Source of the DNA: Mesobacterium pallidum
Lineage (GTDB): Bacteria > Pseudomonadota > Alphaproteobacteria > Rhodobacterales > Rhodobacteraceae
Direction: 5' to 3'
Length of the DNA stretch: 64,000 bases
Assembly: GCF_019966535.1 (NCBI RefSeq)
Contig: NZ_JAIMID010000006.1
Span: forward strand, 214,176-278,175
Below are positions 35,144-43,844 of this stretch, piece after piece. The notes beneath the pieces are model-generated. The model saw only the letters and a program-made list of their open reading frames with translations, did not search any database and was not told the origin of the DNA. Every line of letters begins with the position of its first letter. The first letter of the stretch is position 1. A program made the position numbers and the translations under genes.

Positions 35144-35767
35144 CTATGCGCGGCGGAATACCGCCAAGCGCGAGAGATCATCCGCGTGCTCGCCCGCAGA
35201 CCCCGGCGCGAAAATGCGCCGTTCCAGGCTGTGCAGCCCCGTGATCCGGTCCGAGAGCCGGGAAAATCCGGCGCCGAAGCCCGCGACGTCCCAGTGCGTC
35301 GCCTTGATCGACAGCACGGCCAGCGCGCCCGGCGCCATGGTTCGGATCACCTCGTCCAGCGCTTCGGGGCCGACGTGGCCGGTGGTGAAGGTGCCCGCGC
35401 AGGTGACGCCGGCATAGGCGCCATCGGCCACCGGCAGCCGCGCCAGCATGTCGCCGGCGAAGCAGCTGCGGTAGATGCCCTTGGCCGCCGCGACGCGCAG
35501 CATCTCGGGTGAGAGGTCCGTCGCGTCCAGCGGACCGATGCCCAGCCGCGCCAGCGCTGCGCCGCAAAGCCCCGTCCCGGCGCCCAGGTCAAGGACCGGC
35601 CCCTGCCCGCCCGCCCCGGCAAAGGCGGAGGCGACTTCCTCGGGCAGGCGGTAGCCGGTCGCCTCGGCGAAGCTGCGGTCATAGGTCTCGGCCCAGCCGG
35701 CATAGAGCCGGCGGCTGTCGTCGGGGCTGGCCAGCGCATAGGCGGCCTTGAGGTCGGGATCGGTCAT
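35144..35767 (-). CDS. Class I SAM-dependent methyltransferase
   Basis: A 207-residue methyltransferase with motif I VLDLGAGTGLCGAALARLG, the acidic residue of the second strand in LDATDLSPEMLRVA and a further motif near VTCAGTFTTGHVGPEAL. The start at 35767 (MTDPDLKAAYALASP) is chosen because the methyltransferase-like N-terminal helix WAETYDRSFAE follows and longer forms lack similarity. It resembles the TPR-less Williams-Beuren/ubiquinone-like group. The substrate is unknown. It is divergent from the SDR gene, 73 bases away. Confidence 0.85.
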   Translation of the reverse strand: MTDPDLKAAYALASPDDSRRLYAGWAETYDRSFAEATGYRLPEEVASAFAGAGGQGPVLDLGAGTGLCGAALARLGIGPLDATDLSPEMLRVAAAKGIYRSCFAGDMLARLPVADGAYAGVTCAGTFTTGHVGPEALDEVIRTMAPGALAVLSIKATHWDVAGFGAGFSRLSDRITGLHSLERRIFAPGSAGEHADDLSRLAVFRRA

Positions 35768-35840
35768 GGTGCGATCCTGCGGGGCCGGGCCTGCGACGGC
35801 AAGACTTGAAACCCCTGGCCCGCCGCGCCACTTTCGCGCC

Positions 35841-36695
35841 ATGACAGGAACGCTTCTCATCTTCGGGCATGGCTACAGCGCCGCCGCCCTTTCCCGCCAG
35901 CTCGTCCCGCAGGGCTGGACGGTCATCGGCACCACCCGCAGCCCCGATCGCATGGACGCCATCGCGGCCATGGGCGCGACCCCGGTGCTGTGGCCCGGCG
36001 ACGACATCACGCCCTGGCTGGATCGCGCGACGCACGTGCTGGCCGGCGCGGCGCCCGGGCCGGAGGGCGACCCGGTGCTGGCTGAACTGCAAGACGAGAT
36101 CGCAGGCCGCGCGGCGCGGCTGGCCTGGGTCGGCTACCTTTCCACCACGGCGGTCTATGGCGACCACGACGGCGGCTGGGTGGACGAGGACACGCCGCTC
36201 GCCCCCGCCAGCAAGCGCGGCGCGGCCCGAGCCGAGGCCGAGGCTGCCTGGGCCGTGATCCCCGGCCTGCCGCTGCACATCTTCCGCCTGCCCGGCATCT
36301 ACGGCCCCGGCCGCGGCCCCTTTGCCAAGCTGAAGAACGGCACGGCGCGCCGGCTGATCAAGCCCGGCCAGGTGTTTTCGCGCATCCACGTGGACGACCT
36401 GGCCCGCGCGCTGGCCCTGTCGATGCAGGCCCCGCAGCCCGGTGCGATCTACAACGTCTGCGACGACGACCCGGCCCCGCCACAGGATGTCATCGCCCAT
36501 GCGGCCGACCTGCTGGGCCTGCCCCTGCCGCCCGCCGAGGATTTCGAGACCGCAGACCTCACGCCCATGGCCCGAAGTTTTTACGGCGAAAGCAAGCGGG
36601 TGCGGAACAGTCGCATCAAGGAGGCGTTAGGATACCAGTTGACCTATCCCGATTTCCGCAGCGGCCTGGCATCCATCCTCGCCGCAGAGAGCTGA
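35841..36695 (+). CDS. NAD-dependent epimerase/dehydratase-type SDR protein (YeeZ-like)
   Basis: A 284-residue Rossmann protein. The nucleotide loop is GTLLIFGHGYSAAALSRQL (G-x-G-x-x-x), LSTTAVYGDHDGGWVDE is the serine/tyrosine region of the extended SDR fold (though the Tyr-x3-Lys is not obvious), and FRLPGIYGPGRGPF is a typical epimerase segment. VYGDHDGGWVDE and SRIHVDDLARAL match YeeZ-type proteins, whose function is unclear. The start at 35841 fits the Rossmann N terminus. The ExoD-like gene follows after 17 bases. Confidence 0.87.
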   Translation: MTGTLLIFGHGYSAAALSRQLVPQGWTVIGTTRSPDRMDAIAAMGATPVLWPGDDITPWLDRATHVLAGAAPGPEGDPVLAELQDEIAGRAARLAWVGYLSTTAVYGDHDGGWVDEDTPLAPASKRGAARAEAEAAWAVIPGLPLHIFRLPGIYGPGRGPFAKLKNGTARRLIKPGQVFSRIHVDDLARALALSMQAPQPGAIYNVCDDDPAPPQDVIAHAADLLGLPLPPAEDFETADLTPMARSFYGESKRVRNSRIKEALGYQLTYPDFRSGLASILAAES

Positions 36696-36712
36696 CCCGA
36701 AGGACCACGCCC

Positions 36713-37303
36713 ATGACCGCAGCGGCCGACCCGACCAGCCTCAAGGACCTGCTTGAGAGGGTGCGCAGCGCTTCGGAGGGCGAGCGGACCGGGTTGCGCG
36801 AGATCATCCAGCACGTGGGCGAACGGTCCTTTGCCCCGGCGCTGCTGGTGCCCGCGCTGCTGCTGGTCTCGCCCCTGTCGGGCATCCCGGGCACGCCGAC
36901 CATCGGCGCAGCGATCATCCTGATGATCTCGCTGCAATGGCTGGCGGGGCGCGATCACCTCTGGCTGCCCGATGTGCTGATGCGGCGCGAGATCGCGTCG
37001 AAACACATGCAGAAGGCGCTGGACTGGCTCGACCGGCCCGCCCGCTTTGTCGACCGGCACTCGGGCAAACGGCTGCGCGCGCTGGTGCACGGCCCGTCGC
37101 GTTACCTGTCGATCCTGGTGATCTGTCTCATCGTGATCACCTGGCCCTTCCTCGAACTGCTGCCCATGGTCACCTCGACCGGCGCCTTTGCCGTGTCGCT
37201 GCTGACCATCGGCCTCATGCTGCGCGACGGGGTCTACGTGGTGGCCGGCTATGCCTTTATCGGGGTGCTGGGCGGCGTCATCTACATGGTTGCCGGCATG
37301 TGA
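36713..37303 (+). CDS. ExoD family membrane protein
   Basis: A 196-residue protein of the ExoD family, named for a Sinorhizobium protein affecting exopolysaccharide and alkali tolerance. The family signature region (FAPALLVPALLLVSPLSGIPGTPTIG) and QWLAGRDHLWLPDVLMRREI are present, with about four membrane helices. The biochemical role of the family is not known. It is 17 bases downstream of the SDR gene and likely co-transcribed with it. A hairpin follows the stop. Confidence 0.9.
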   Translation: MTAAADPTSLKDLLERVRSASEGERTGLREIIQHVGERSFAPALLVPALLLVSPLSGIPGTPTIGAAIILMISLQWLAGRDHLWLPDVLMRREIASKHMQKALDWLDRPARFVDRHSGKRLRALVHGPSRYLSILVICLIVITWPFLELLPMVTSTGAFAVSLLTIGLMLRDGVYVVAGYAFIGVLGGVIYMVAGM

Positions 37304-37311
37304 ACGGAAAA

Positions 37312-37339
37312 GGGCCCCGCGCCAAAGCGCAGGGCCTGT
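37312..37339. terminator. Imperfect hairpin between convergent exoD-like and lysR genes
   Basis: AGGGCCCCGCGC pairs with GCGCAGGGCCT across the loop CAAA with one bulge and one mismatch. It lies in the 59-base gap between convergent stops and could serve both. Confidence 0.5.
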
Positions 37340-37362
37340 CCTCTTTGCAAGAATGCCCGGGC

Positions 37363-38268
37363 TTACCAGTCCGCGGGCCCTTTGTCCCCAAATTCGTGCA
37401 CGAGGAAATCGATGAAGGCGCGGACCTTGGGCTGGGTGAACCGGCCCGGCGGGTAGACCGCGTAGATGCCCTGGGTCTCGACCGGCAGGTCCGGGATCAC
37501 GTCCACGACCTCGCCCCGCTCCATCGCCTCGGAATAAAGGAAGCTGGGCAGGTAGGCGATGCCAAGGCCGGCGGTGCAGGCGTTCAGCAGGCTCTGGCCG
37601 TCGTTGACGCTAAGCCAGCCGGCCGTGCGGATCTGGCGCTTTTCGCCCGAGGGCGCGGTGACTTTCCAGACGTTGCCCGAGGACTGGCTGGAATAGTGCA
37701 GCAGCTTGTGGTCATTGAGGTCGTCGATCTTGGACGGGCGGCCGAATTTCTGCAAATAGCCCGGCGAGGCGATCATGCGCTTGGTCGTTTCGGTCAGCTT
37801 GCGGGCGCGCAGGGTGCTGTCCTCGAGCTCTCCGATGCGGATGGCCATGTCGAAGCCTTCCGAGATCAGCTCGACGAAGCGGTTGTTGAGCACCATGTTC
37901 ACGGTGATATCCGGGAACTCGGCCAGGAAGGTTCCCAGCACCGGGCTCAGGTGGTTCACGCCGAAATCGGTGGCGACCGAGATGCGCAACAGGCCCGAGG
38001 GCGCGGATTGCATCGAGGTGACCAGCGCATCCGCTTCGCCCGCGTCGTTCAGCACACGTCGGGCCCGGTCGTAGTAGGCCAGGCCGATCTCGGTCGGGCT
38101 GACGCGGCGCGTCGTCCGGTTCAGAAGCCGCGCGCCAAGGCGGGCTTCCAGCGAGGACACGTGTTTCGAGACAGCGGATTTCGATATCCCCATCTTCTTT
38201 GCCGCGTCCGTAAAGCCGCCCTGGTCCACCACGGTGGCAAAGGCTTCCATTTCCGTCAGACGGTCCAT
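37363..38268 (-). CDS. LysR-family transcriptional regulator
   Basis: A 301-residue LysR regulator. The HTH is in the first 60 residues (FATVVDQGGFTDAAKKMGIS, KSAVSKHVSSLEARLGARLL, then NRTTRRVSPTEIG), followed by an effector-binding domain. It belongs to the DsdC/CrgA-like subgroup by its MDRLTEMEAF start, which defines 38268 as the start. The nearest divergent gene is missing: the esterase next to it is on the same strand, 195 bases upstream, so it may regulate genes elsewhere or itself. Confidence 0.92.
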   Translation of the reverse strand: MDRLTEMEAFATVVDQGGFTDAAKKMGISKSAVSKHVSSLEARLGARLLNRTTRRVSPTEIGLAYYDRARRVLNDAGEADALVTSMQSAPSGLLRISVATDFGVNHLSPVLGTFLAEFPDITVNMVLNNRFVELISEGFDMAIRIGELEDSTLRARKLTETTKRMIASPGYLQKFGRPSKIDDLNDHKLLHYSSQSSGNVWKVTAPSGEKRQIRTAGWLSVNDGQSLLNACTAGLGIAYLPSFLYSEAMERGEVVDVIPDLPVETQGIYAVYPPGRFTQPKVRAFIDFLVHEFGDKGPADW

Positions 38269-38463
38269 ACCAGCACCTCTGCTATTTCCTTGGCGGTCAG
38301 GTATGGCGGTGAATTCGGGCAGCACTGGGGCGCGGGGCGGACAATATCGGGATTTCACGCCGCACTGTGGATCACATCGAAACCAGGTGACGCGGCCAGG
38401 GGATGGGGAAACCGCGCAAGCCGGACAGGGTCCGAAAGCGTCCGTGGGGAAACCGCGCGGGTG

Positions 38464-39366
38464 TCAGGCGGCCAGTTCGACCAGCCCCGCGATCACCTCG
38501 TCAAAGGCCGCGCGGGCGCGGGTGACGCTGTGGCGCGCGCGCAGGTGGCCATGCACGAGGCCCCGCGAGACGGTCAGCCTTGCGGGGACGCCCGCCGCCT
38601 GCAACCGGGCAAGGTAGGCTGTGCCGTCATCGGCCAGCGGGTCGCATTCGGCGACCCAGATCCGTGTCGGCGGCAGGTTCGAGAAGTCGGTGTCGCGCAG
38701 CGGCGCGTGGGTGGGATCATCGTCGCGCGTGGCCCCCTTGACCTGCGCGTAGAAGGCCACGTCGCGGGTCGTCAGCATCGGCGCCTCGGCATGGTCGAGA
38801 TACGAGCCCCGGGTCATCTCGCCACCCAGCCCCGGGTAGATCAGCACCACCCCGTCGATCCGTGGCCCCCCGGCCCGTGCCGCATGGGCCACGGCGGCAG
38901 CCAAGTTGCCCCCCGCGCTGTCGCCCGCCAGCAGCAGCGTGCCGGGCCAAAGCGCGGCCGCCGCCCGGGTCGCGGCCAGGCTATCGTCGAAAGGCGCCGG
39001 GTGCGGATGCTCGGGCACCAGTCGGTAGTCGACCGCCAGCACTCGCAGCCCGGTGCGGTCGCAGATCTCGGCGCAGACGTCGTCGTGGCTGTCGAGCCCG
39101 CCGACCACGAAGCCCCCGCCATGGAAATAGACCACCGTCGCCTCGGGCGCGCCGCGCGCGTAGAGCCGGCAAGGCACGCCGCCAACGGCAAGGTCGCGCA
39201 CCGACAGCCCGTCGGGATAGCCGGCAAAGAAGGCACGGCACATGGCGTCGTAGACCCGCCGCTGCCCGGCGATGTCGAGGCCGACCGCATCGGGCGGGTA
39301 GCAGCTGTCGGTCTTGCGGATGAAGGCCCAGGTCTCGGCGTCGATCAGCTGGTCGTAATCGGTCAT
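38464..39366 (-). CDS. Alpha/beta hydrolase of the HSL (hormone-sensitive lipase) family
   Basis: A 300-residue carboxylesterase. The oxyanion motif HGGGF is at residue 82-86 (YFHGGGFVVGG), the nucleophile Ser150 is in LLAGDSAGGNLAA, and the Asp/His of the triad are likely in VAECDPLADDGTAYL and GLVHGHLRARH. Family IV bacterial esterases have exactly this arrangement. It acts on short-chain esters, but the natural substrate is not known. It is divergent from the MscS gene by 43 bases. Confidence 0.93.
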   Translation of the reverse strand: MTDYDQLIDAETWAFIRKTDSCYPPDAVGLDIAGQRRVYDAMCRAFFAGYPDGLSVRDLAVGGVPCRLYARGAPEATVVYFHGGGFVVGGLDSHDDVCAEICDRTGLRVLAVDYRLVPEHPHPAPFDDSLAATRAAAALWPGTLLLAGDSAGGNLAAAVAHAARAGGPRIDGVVLIYPGLGGEMTRGSYLDHAEAPMLTTRDVAFYAQVKGATRDDDPTHAPLRDTDFSNLPPTRIWVAECDPLADDGTAYLARLQAAGVPARLTVSRGLVHGHLRARHSVTRARAAFDEVIAGLVELAA

Positions 39367-39409
39367 CGGTATCCCCTATTTCCTTGCCGCATCGGAAGGA
39401 TGCAGTAAC

Positions 39410-40753
39410 ATGCCGGAATATCCAATTGAATTCAGACCCATGCGCCGCCTACTCCTTTACCTCATGCTTGCCGGCGCCCTGCTGGCCCCCGCCGTTTCCG
39501 CGCAGAACCAGCCGCAAGGCACGATCGAGGTCGCGGACAGCGCCCAGCAGGACGCCGCCATCGCGGTGCGCATCCGCGACATCCTGCACGAGCTCGACGG
39601 CTACGAGGACATCACCGTCTCGGTCAGTTCGGGCATCGTGACGCTGCGCGGCACCACGCTCGACACCGCCTCGGCCCAGCGGCTGAACGAGCTGGTGGCC
39701 CGGGTGCAGGGCGTCGTGGCGATCGAGAACGAGGTGGTCGAGACGGCGGACGTGGTGCGCCGCCTGAACCCGGCGCTCGAGCGGTTCCGGACCCGGGCCA
39801 CGCAGCTGGTCATCGCCCTGCCGCTGCTGGCCATCGCCGCGGCGGTCTTCCTGCTGGTGCTGCTGATCGGGCTGCTGCTGGCCCGCATGCGCCAGCCCTG
39901 GGAACGGCTCGCCCCCAATGCCTTCATCGCCGACATCTACCGGCAGGTGGTGCGGCTGGTCTTCGGCATCGCGGGGCTGGTCATCGCGCTTGACGTGCTG
40001 AACGCCACGGCGCTCTTGTCGACCATCCTTGGCGCGGCGGGGATCGTCGGCCTTGCCATCGGTTTCGCCGTGCGCGACACGGTCGAGAACTTCATCGCCT
40101 CGGTGCTGCTGTCGGTGCGCCAGCCCTTCCGGCCCAACGACGCGGTCGAGATCAACGGCGACGAGGGCAAGGTGATCCGCCTGACCAGCCGCGCGACGAT
40201 CCTGCTGAGCTATGACGGCAACCACATCCGCATACCCAACGCGACCGTGTTCAAGAGCCGCATCGTCAACTACTCCCGCAACGCCGAGCGGCGGTTCCTC
40301 TTCGACCTGGGCCTCGCGCCCGACAGTGACCTGAAACGCGCCGTGCAGGTGGCGCAGCAGACGCTGACGGCCCTGCCCTTCACCCTCGCGACCCCCGCGC
40401 CCGACGCCTGGATCGACGGGGTGGGCGACAGCACGGTCACGCTGCGGCTGATCGGCTGGATCGACCAGACGCAGACCTCTCTGGTGGCAGCCCGGGGCGA
40501 GGCGATCCGGCTGTGCATGTCCGCGCTGACCGAGGCCGGAATCGCCATGCCCGAGCCCACCCTGCGCCTGATCGGCGCCGGCGGCGCGGGGCTCGAGGAC
40601 ACGGCACCCGCGCCGGTCGCCCCCCTGCCCGCCCGGCCCGATCACGCCATGGACGTGCAGGCCCAGGCCGAGCACGAGCTCGAGGCGATCGTGGACCAGG
40701 AACGCAAGGACGACGTCGAAGACCTGCTGGCCCGCGACGCCCCCACGGAATGA
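39410..40753 (+). CDS. MscS-family mechanosensitive channel with N-terminal BON domain
   Basis: A 447-residue inner-membrane protein. It has an export signal or first helix (RRLLLYLMLAGALLAPAVSA), a BON domain (about 40-115, with YEDITVSVSSGIVTLRGTTL), three membrane helices (about 130-235) and the MscS core. The pore helix is GAAGIVGLAIGFAVRDTVEN, followed by QPFRPNDAVEINGDEGKVIR. The C terminus is acidic. GGAAGGA nine bases before the ATG at 39410 supports that start; the ATG at 39440 has no such site. It releases solutes on hypo-osmotic shock. BON-MscS proteins are known but not common. Confidence 0.92.
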   Translation: MPEYPIEFRPMRRLLLYLMLAGALLAPAVSAQNQPQGTIEVADSAQQDAAIAVRIRDILHELDGYEDITVSVSSGIVTLRGTTLDTASAQRLNELVARVQGVVAIENEVVETADVVRRLNPALERFRTRATQLVIALPLLAIAAAVFLLVLLIGLLLARMRQPWERLAPNAFIADIYRQVVRLVFGIAGLVIALDVLNATALLSTILGAAGIVGLAIGFAVRDTVENFIASVLLSVRQPFRPNDAVEINGDEGKVIRLTSRATILLSYDGNHIRIPNATVFKSRIVNYSRNAERRFLFDLGLAPDSDLKRAVQVAQQTLTALPFTLATPAPDAWIDGVGDSTVTLRLIGWIDQTQTSLVAARGEAIRLCMSALTEAGIAMPEPTLRLIGAGGAGLEDTAPAPVAPLPARPDHAMDVQAQAEHELEAIVDQERKDDVEDLLARDAPTE

Positions 40754-40843
40754 GCGCCGCGCGACCTTCGGCAAGATTCGTCCCGGATTCGTGATTTCAG
40801 GTCTTGCGGAGCGCGCAGGAGGATTCTACATAGCCGCCCACGT

Positions 40844-40918
40844 TGGGGTGTAGCCAAGTGGTAAGGCAACGGTTTTTGGTACCGCGTACCGTAGGTTCGA
40901 ATCCTACCACCCCAGCCA
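40844..40918 (+). tRNA. tRNA-Gln (anticodon TTG)
   Basis: A full cloverleaf: acceptor TGGGGTG pairs with CACCCCA (40908-40914), discriminator G, and encoded CCA at 40916-40918. The anticodon loop TTTTGGT carries TTG. The T arm is GTAGGTTCGAATCCTAC. The sequence is close to the bacterial tRNA-Gln (UUG) consensus. It follows the MscS gene on the same strand and precedes an IS remnant. Confidence 0.95.
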
Positions 40919-41197
40919 GCATCAAACTCTCAGAAACTTGCAGCCACATAATGGGACGCCCCGCCTCCGGAACACTTTTCCGGTTAATCTGGCGTGACGA
41001 TGGTTGCCCCGGGTCGCCGCGATGCAGATCACTGCATCGGTCATGGTGGTTGCGATCCGGCGCGGGTCTTTCACCCCGGTGAGCAGGCTTTGACGCCATG
41101 ACGTTTGCGGTAGAAGGAACCCTCATGAGCCGCGGATAGATCGGCGTGGCAGGTCTGGCCCTGAGTGGCCTTTCAAGGAGAGCACTGTAGGTAGACG
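40919..41197. other. Gene-free stretch after tRNA-Gln
   Basis: About 280 bases with only short frames without similarity. It contains the remnants ATGCAGATCACTGCAT (an imperfect palindrome) around 41021-41036. I see nothing that can be called a gene. Confidence 0.4.
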
Positions 41198-41806
41198 CGG
41201 CCCTATTGCACAAATCGTGCAAGGGATTCATTTCGTGAATCCAGTGCGGTAGCCGGGGATGCATGAGTAGCCCGGCACCCCCGACCTACAGGACCAGAAA
41301 CTGGCCAGCCTTGACGAAGCGCTCAAGCGTCGGGGCTCGCTGACGATCCGGTTCGACCCCGGTATAAGCTGGGAAGCCGTACCGACAAGCAGGCGTGGCC
41401 GGCAACTGACCTATGGCGATGCCGCCATCCAGACCTGGCTTTCGATGAAGGGTGAAGGGCGTCCCGCTATTGATCCCGTGGATCGATTCAGCCCTGAACA
41501 GGCGGAACCCCGGGCTCTTCGGCACGGTGCTCCGACAGACGACCGGGGTCGTCGAAAGCCTCCTGCGGCAGGTTGGCCCCGTCTGGACCGTGCACCACTT
41601 CAGCACCCTATCCTGCCGCCAGAAGACGCTGGCCGTGAACATCCGGTATCGCGGCTCCAGGGGGCCGCTGCACCTGCTGATCCGCTCTCGTGACATCGCG
41701 TCGTGATGCACGGCCGGGCAGTGGACGGCACCAGGATCAAACTCGAGGGCGAAGGCGAGGCGCGCGCCTACCTGGCGACGCTGGGCGGGCAGCCCGGCGC
41801 CGCGTA
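41198..41806 (+). pseudogene. Degraded IS5-type element with frameshifted transposase
   Basis: The left end CGGCCCTATTGCACAAATCG resembles the terminal repeat of IS5/IS903-group elements (GGCTTTGTTGCACAAATCG type). From about 41316, frame fragments match the transposase of that group: ALKRRGSLTIRFDP, then WEAVPTSRRGRQLTYGDAAI, then after a frame change GTVLRQTTGVVESLLRQVG, CRQKTLAVNIRYRGSRGPL and GTRIKLEGEGE. The C-terminal catalytic half and the right end are missing, and at least two frameshifts plus an internal insertion-like stretch (about 41455-41510) disrupt it. It is non-functional. Confidence 0.8.
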
Positions 41807-41829
41807 GGACCCGCGTCACCCCGGGGGCG

Positions 41830-42510
41830 TCACCGGCTGCCGAAGACCTCCTCGAGGCTCGGCCGGGCGGGATGCACCGGCTCGAGATCCAGGCTCGACG
41901 CGATCCCGTCGATATGCGCGGCGATGACCGCATCCAGGGCAGCCTCGTTCCCGGCCAGCAGGGCCTCGACGATCCCGGCATGTTCGCCGTGTGAGCAACT
42001 GCCCTGGTCGGGCTTTTCGTACAGCTGGATGATCAGCGATTCCCGCGCCACCAGGTCGGCGAGGTAGCGGCGCAGGACCGTGTTGCCCGAGATCTGCGCC
42101 AGCAGCAGGTGGAATTCCCCCGAGAGGGCGATCATGCGCTGGCGGTCGCCGGCGTCATGCGCGGCGCGCTCCTTGTCGATATGCGCGCGCAGATGTGCCG
42201 CCGAGGCGTCGTCGATCCGGGCAGCGGCCTCGCGGGCGATGGCCCGCTCGATGCAATGGCGCGCGACGAACAGGTCGGCGGCATCCTTGACCGTCGGCTG
42301 CGCGACCGAGGCGCCGCGGTTCGGCTGGTGATCGACCAGCCCGTCGAAGGCCAGCCGCGCCAGCACCTTGCGGATGGTCCCGCGCGTCGTGTCGAAGATC
42401 CGGCACAGCTCGACCTCGCGCAGGCGCTGGCCGGGCAGCAACTGCCGGTCGCCGATGGCGCTGCGGATTCGGTCGTAGACTTGCGTTTCTGCTGCGTTCA
42501 GTCGCGCCAT
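41830..42510 (-). CDS. GntR-family regulator, FCD (FadR-like) subfamily
   Basis: A 226-residue regulator with an N-terminal winged helix (LREVELCRIFDTTRGTIRKV, then GLVDHQPNRGASVAQPT) and an FCD ligand-binding domain with DLFVARHCIERAIAREAA. The start at 42510 (MARLNAAETQVYDRI) fits the family. It is divergent from the first TRAP transporter operon, and a perfect palindrome in between is a strong operator candidate. It most likely senses a substrate or intermediate of the adjacent pathway. Confidence 0.92.
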   Translation of the reverse strand: MARLNAAETQVYDRIRSAIGDRQLLPGQRLREVELCRIFDTTRGTIRKVLARLAFDGLVDHQPNRGASVAQPTVKDAADLFVARHCIERAIAREAAARIDDASAAHLRAHIDKERAAHDAGDRQRMIALSGEFHLLLAQISGNTVLRRYLADLVARESLIIQLYEKPDQGSCSHGEHAGIVEALLAGNEAALDAVIAAHIDGIASSLDLEPVHPARPSLEEVFGSR

Positions 42511-42693
42511 CTGGCTGGCTCCGGGTGCGTGCTGCGTGAATCTTAGGCATGGGCGCCGCGGCGTGCAATGGCACCTTCCCCGGCGGCGATCCCTGCCCAA
42601 AGATCAGCAACCATCTGTTATCTTTTGGAAATTTTCCGATTCTGCCCGGAAATACCCGGACAAAGCGCGAAAATTGTGCGCAAAATAAATTTG

Positions 42694-42707
42694 AATTGTT
42701 AACAATT
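42694..42707. promoter_or_regulatory. Perfect 14-base palindrome, candidate GntR operator
   Basis: AATTGTTAACAATT is a perfect palindrome in an AT-rich stretch about 90 bases before dctP. Its core TTGT-TAACAA has the outer T-G-T/A-C-A spacing seen in FCD-type GntR operators. It lies within the 287-base divergent region (42511-42797) and could control both the regulator and the TRAP operon. Binding is inferred. Confidence 0.65.
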
Positions 42708-42797
42708 AATGCCTCCGCTGACGGGGCAAGTGCCTGCTTCGACATCATCGGGGTGGGCGCCCGGACCCATTGACGCAGACCCAGAGGAGTGTCCCCC

Positions 42798-43838
42798 ATG
42801 CCCCGCCTATCCGCCCTGTCGCTGGCCGCCGCCGTCGGCCTGATGCTGGCCACCACCGCCGATGCGCAATCGCTGCGCTGGCTGACGCAAAGCCAGGAAA
42901 GCGCCGCGCAATACCCCGCCGAGATCGCCGCGATCGAGGCCGCCGGCGAAGCCGGGTTCGAGGTCACCCGCAACGAATTCCAGGTACTGGGCGTGAACCT
43001 CGCCGATGCGCTGCGCCTCGTCGGCTCGGGCGCGTTCGATCTGGCCACCGTGCAGGTCGGCAGCGCGGCCAAGGACGACCCGTTCCTTGAAGGCATCGAC
43101 CTCATTGGCGTCTCGACCGACATGACCGACCTCAAGGCCGCCGTGGACGCCTACCGCGATGCCTTCAACGCGCGGCTGGGCGAGAAGTTCGGCGCCAAGG
43201 CCATGGCGATCTGGCCCTTCGGCCCGCAGGTGTTCCTGTGCAGCGCCGACATGACCTCGCTCGCCGATCTCGACGGGCTCAAGGTGCGGTCCTTCACCGC
43301 CTCGATGTCGACCCTGCTGGAAGAGCTGGGCGCGACTCCCGTCACCCTGTCGTTCCCCGAGGTCTACCCGGCCCTGCAACGCGGCGTCGCCTCCTGCGGC
43401 GTGACCTCGCCGACCTCGTCCAACACCGGCAAGTGGCCGGAAGTCACGACGCACCTCTACCCGCTGTCGGTCTCGGGCTCGGTGCAGGCGCATATGGTCA
43501 ACCTCGACTGGCTGAACGGCCTCGACGCCGACACGCGCGAAGCCTTCGAGACGGTCATGGCCGACCTCGAGACCGCGTTGTGGGAACTGGCGATCACCAC
43601 CAACGGCACCGCGCAGGGCTGTTCGACCGGCGCCGAATGCCCCGAGGGGATCTACACGTCCTATGACATGACGCTGGTGCCCGTGACCGACGCGGACAAG
43701 GCCAAGGTCGGCGAGATCGCGGCCACCAAGATCCTGCCCGAATGGGGCGCGCGCTGCGAGGCGTCCTACGAGGGCTGCGTCGAACTCTGGAACTCGACCG
43801 TCGGCGCCGCGCGCGGCCTGACCATCACGCTCGAGTAA
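42798..43838 (+). CDS. TRAP transporter substrate-binding protein (DctP family), system 1
   Basis: A 346-residue periplasmic binding protein with a signal peptide (MPRLSALSLAAAVGLMLATT, cleavage near TADAQ). It has the TRAP DctP fold: the Arg-containing segment LADLDGLKVRSFTASMSTLL is the conserved binding-site strand, and VTLSFPEVYPALQRGV is the next conserved helix. The ATG at 42798 follows AGAGGAG. It contains four Cys in the C-terminal third, which may form disulfides. The small and large permeases follow, so it feeds system 1 of the island. Confidence 0.93.
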   Translation: MPRLSALSLAAAVGLMLATTADAQSLRWLTQSQESAAQYPAEIAAIEAAGEAGFEVTRNEFQVLGVNLADALRLVGSGAFDLATVQVGSAAKDDPFLEGIDLIGVSTDMTDLKAAVDAYRDAFNARLGEKFGAKAMAIWPFGPQVFLCSADMTSLADLDGLKVRSFTASMSTLLEELGATPVTLSFPEVYPALQRGVASCGVTSPTSSNTGKWPEVTTHLYPLSVSGSVQAHMVNLDWLNGLDADTREAFETVMADLETALWELAITTNGTAQGCSTGAECPEGIYTSYDMTLVPVTDADKAKVGEIAATKILPEWGARCEASYEGCVELWNSTVGAARGLTITLE

Positions 43839-43844
43839 CGGCGC

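Noticed and set aside
36937..39408. An 823-residue plus-strand open frame across exoD, lysR and the esterase gene
   Set aside because: It crosses gene boundaries and both coding strands with low-complexity composition; a by-product of high GC content.
40844..41806. tRNA-Gln as the attachment site of an integrative element
   Set aside because: No integrase gene and no direct repeat of the tRNA 3' end were seen in the window; the adjacent DNA is an IS remnant, which does not use tRNA sites.
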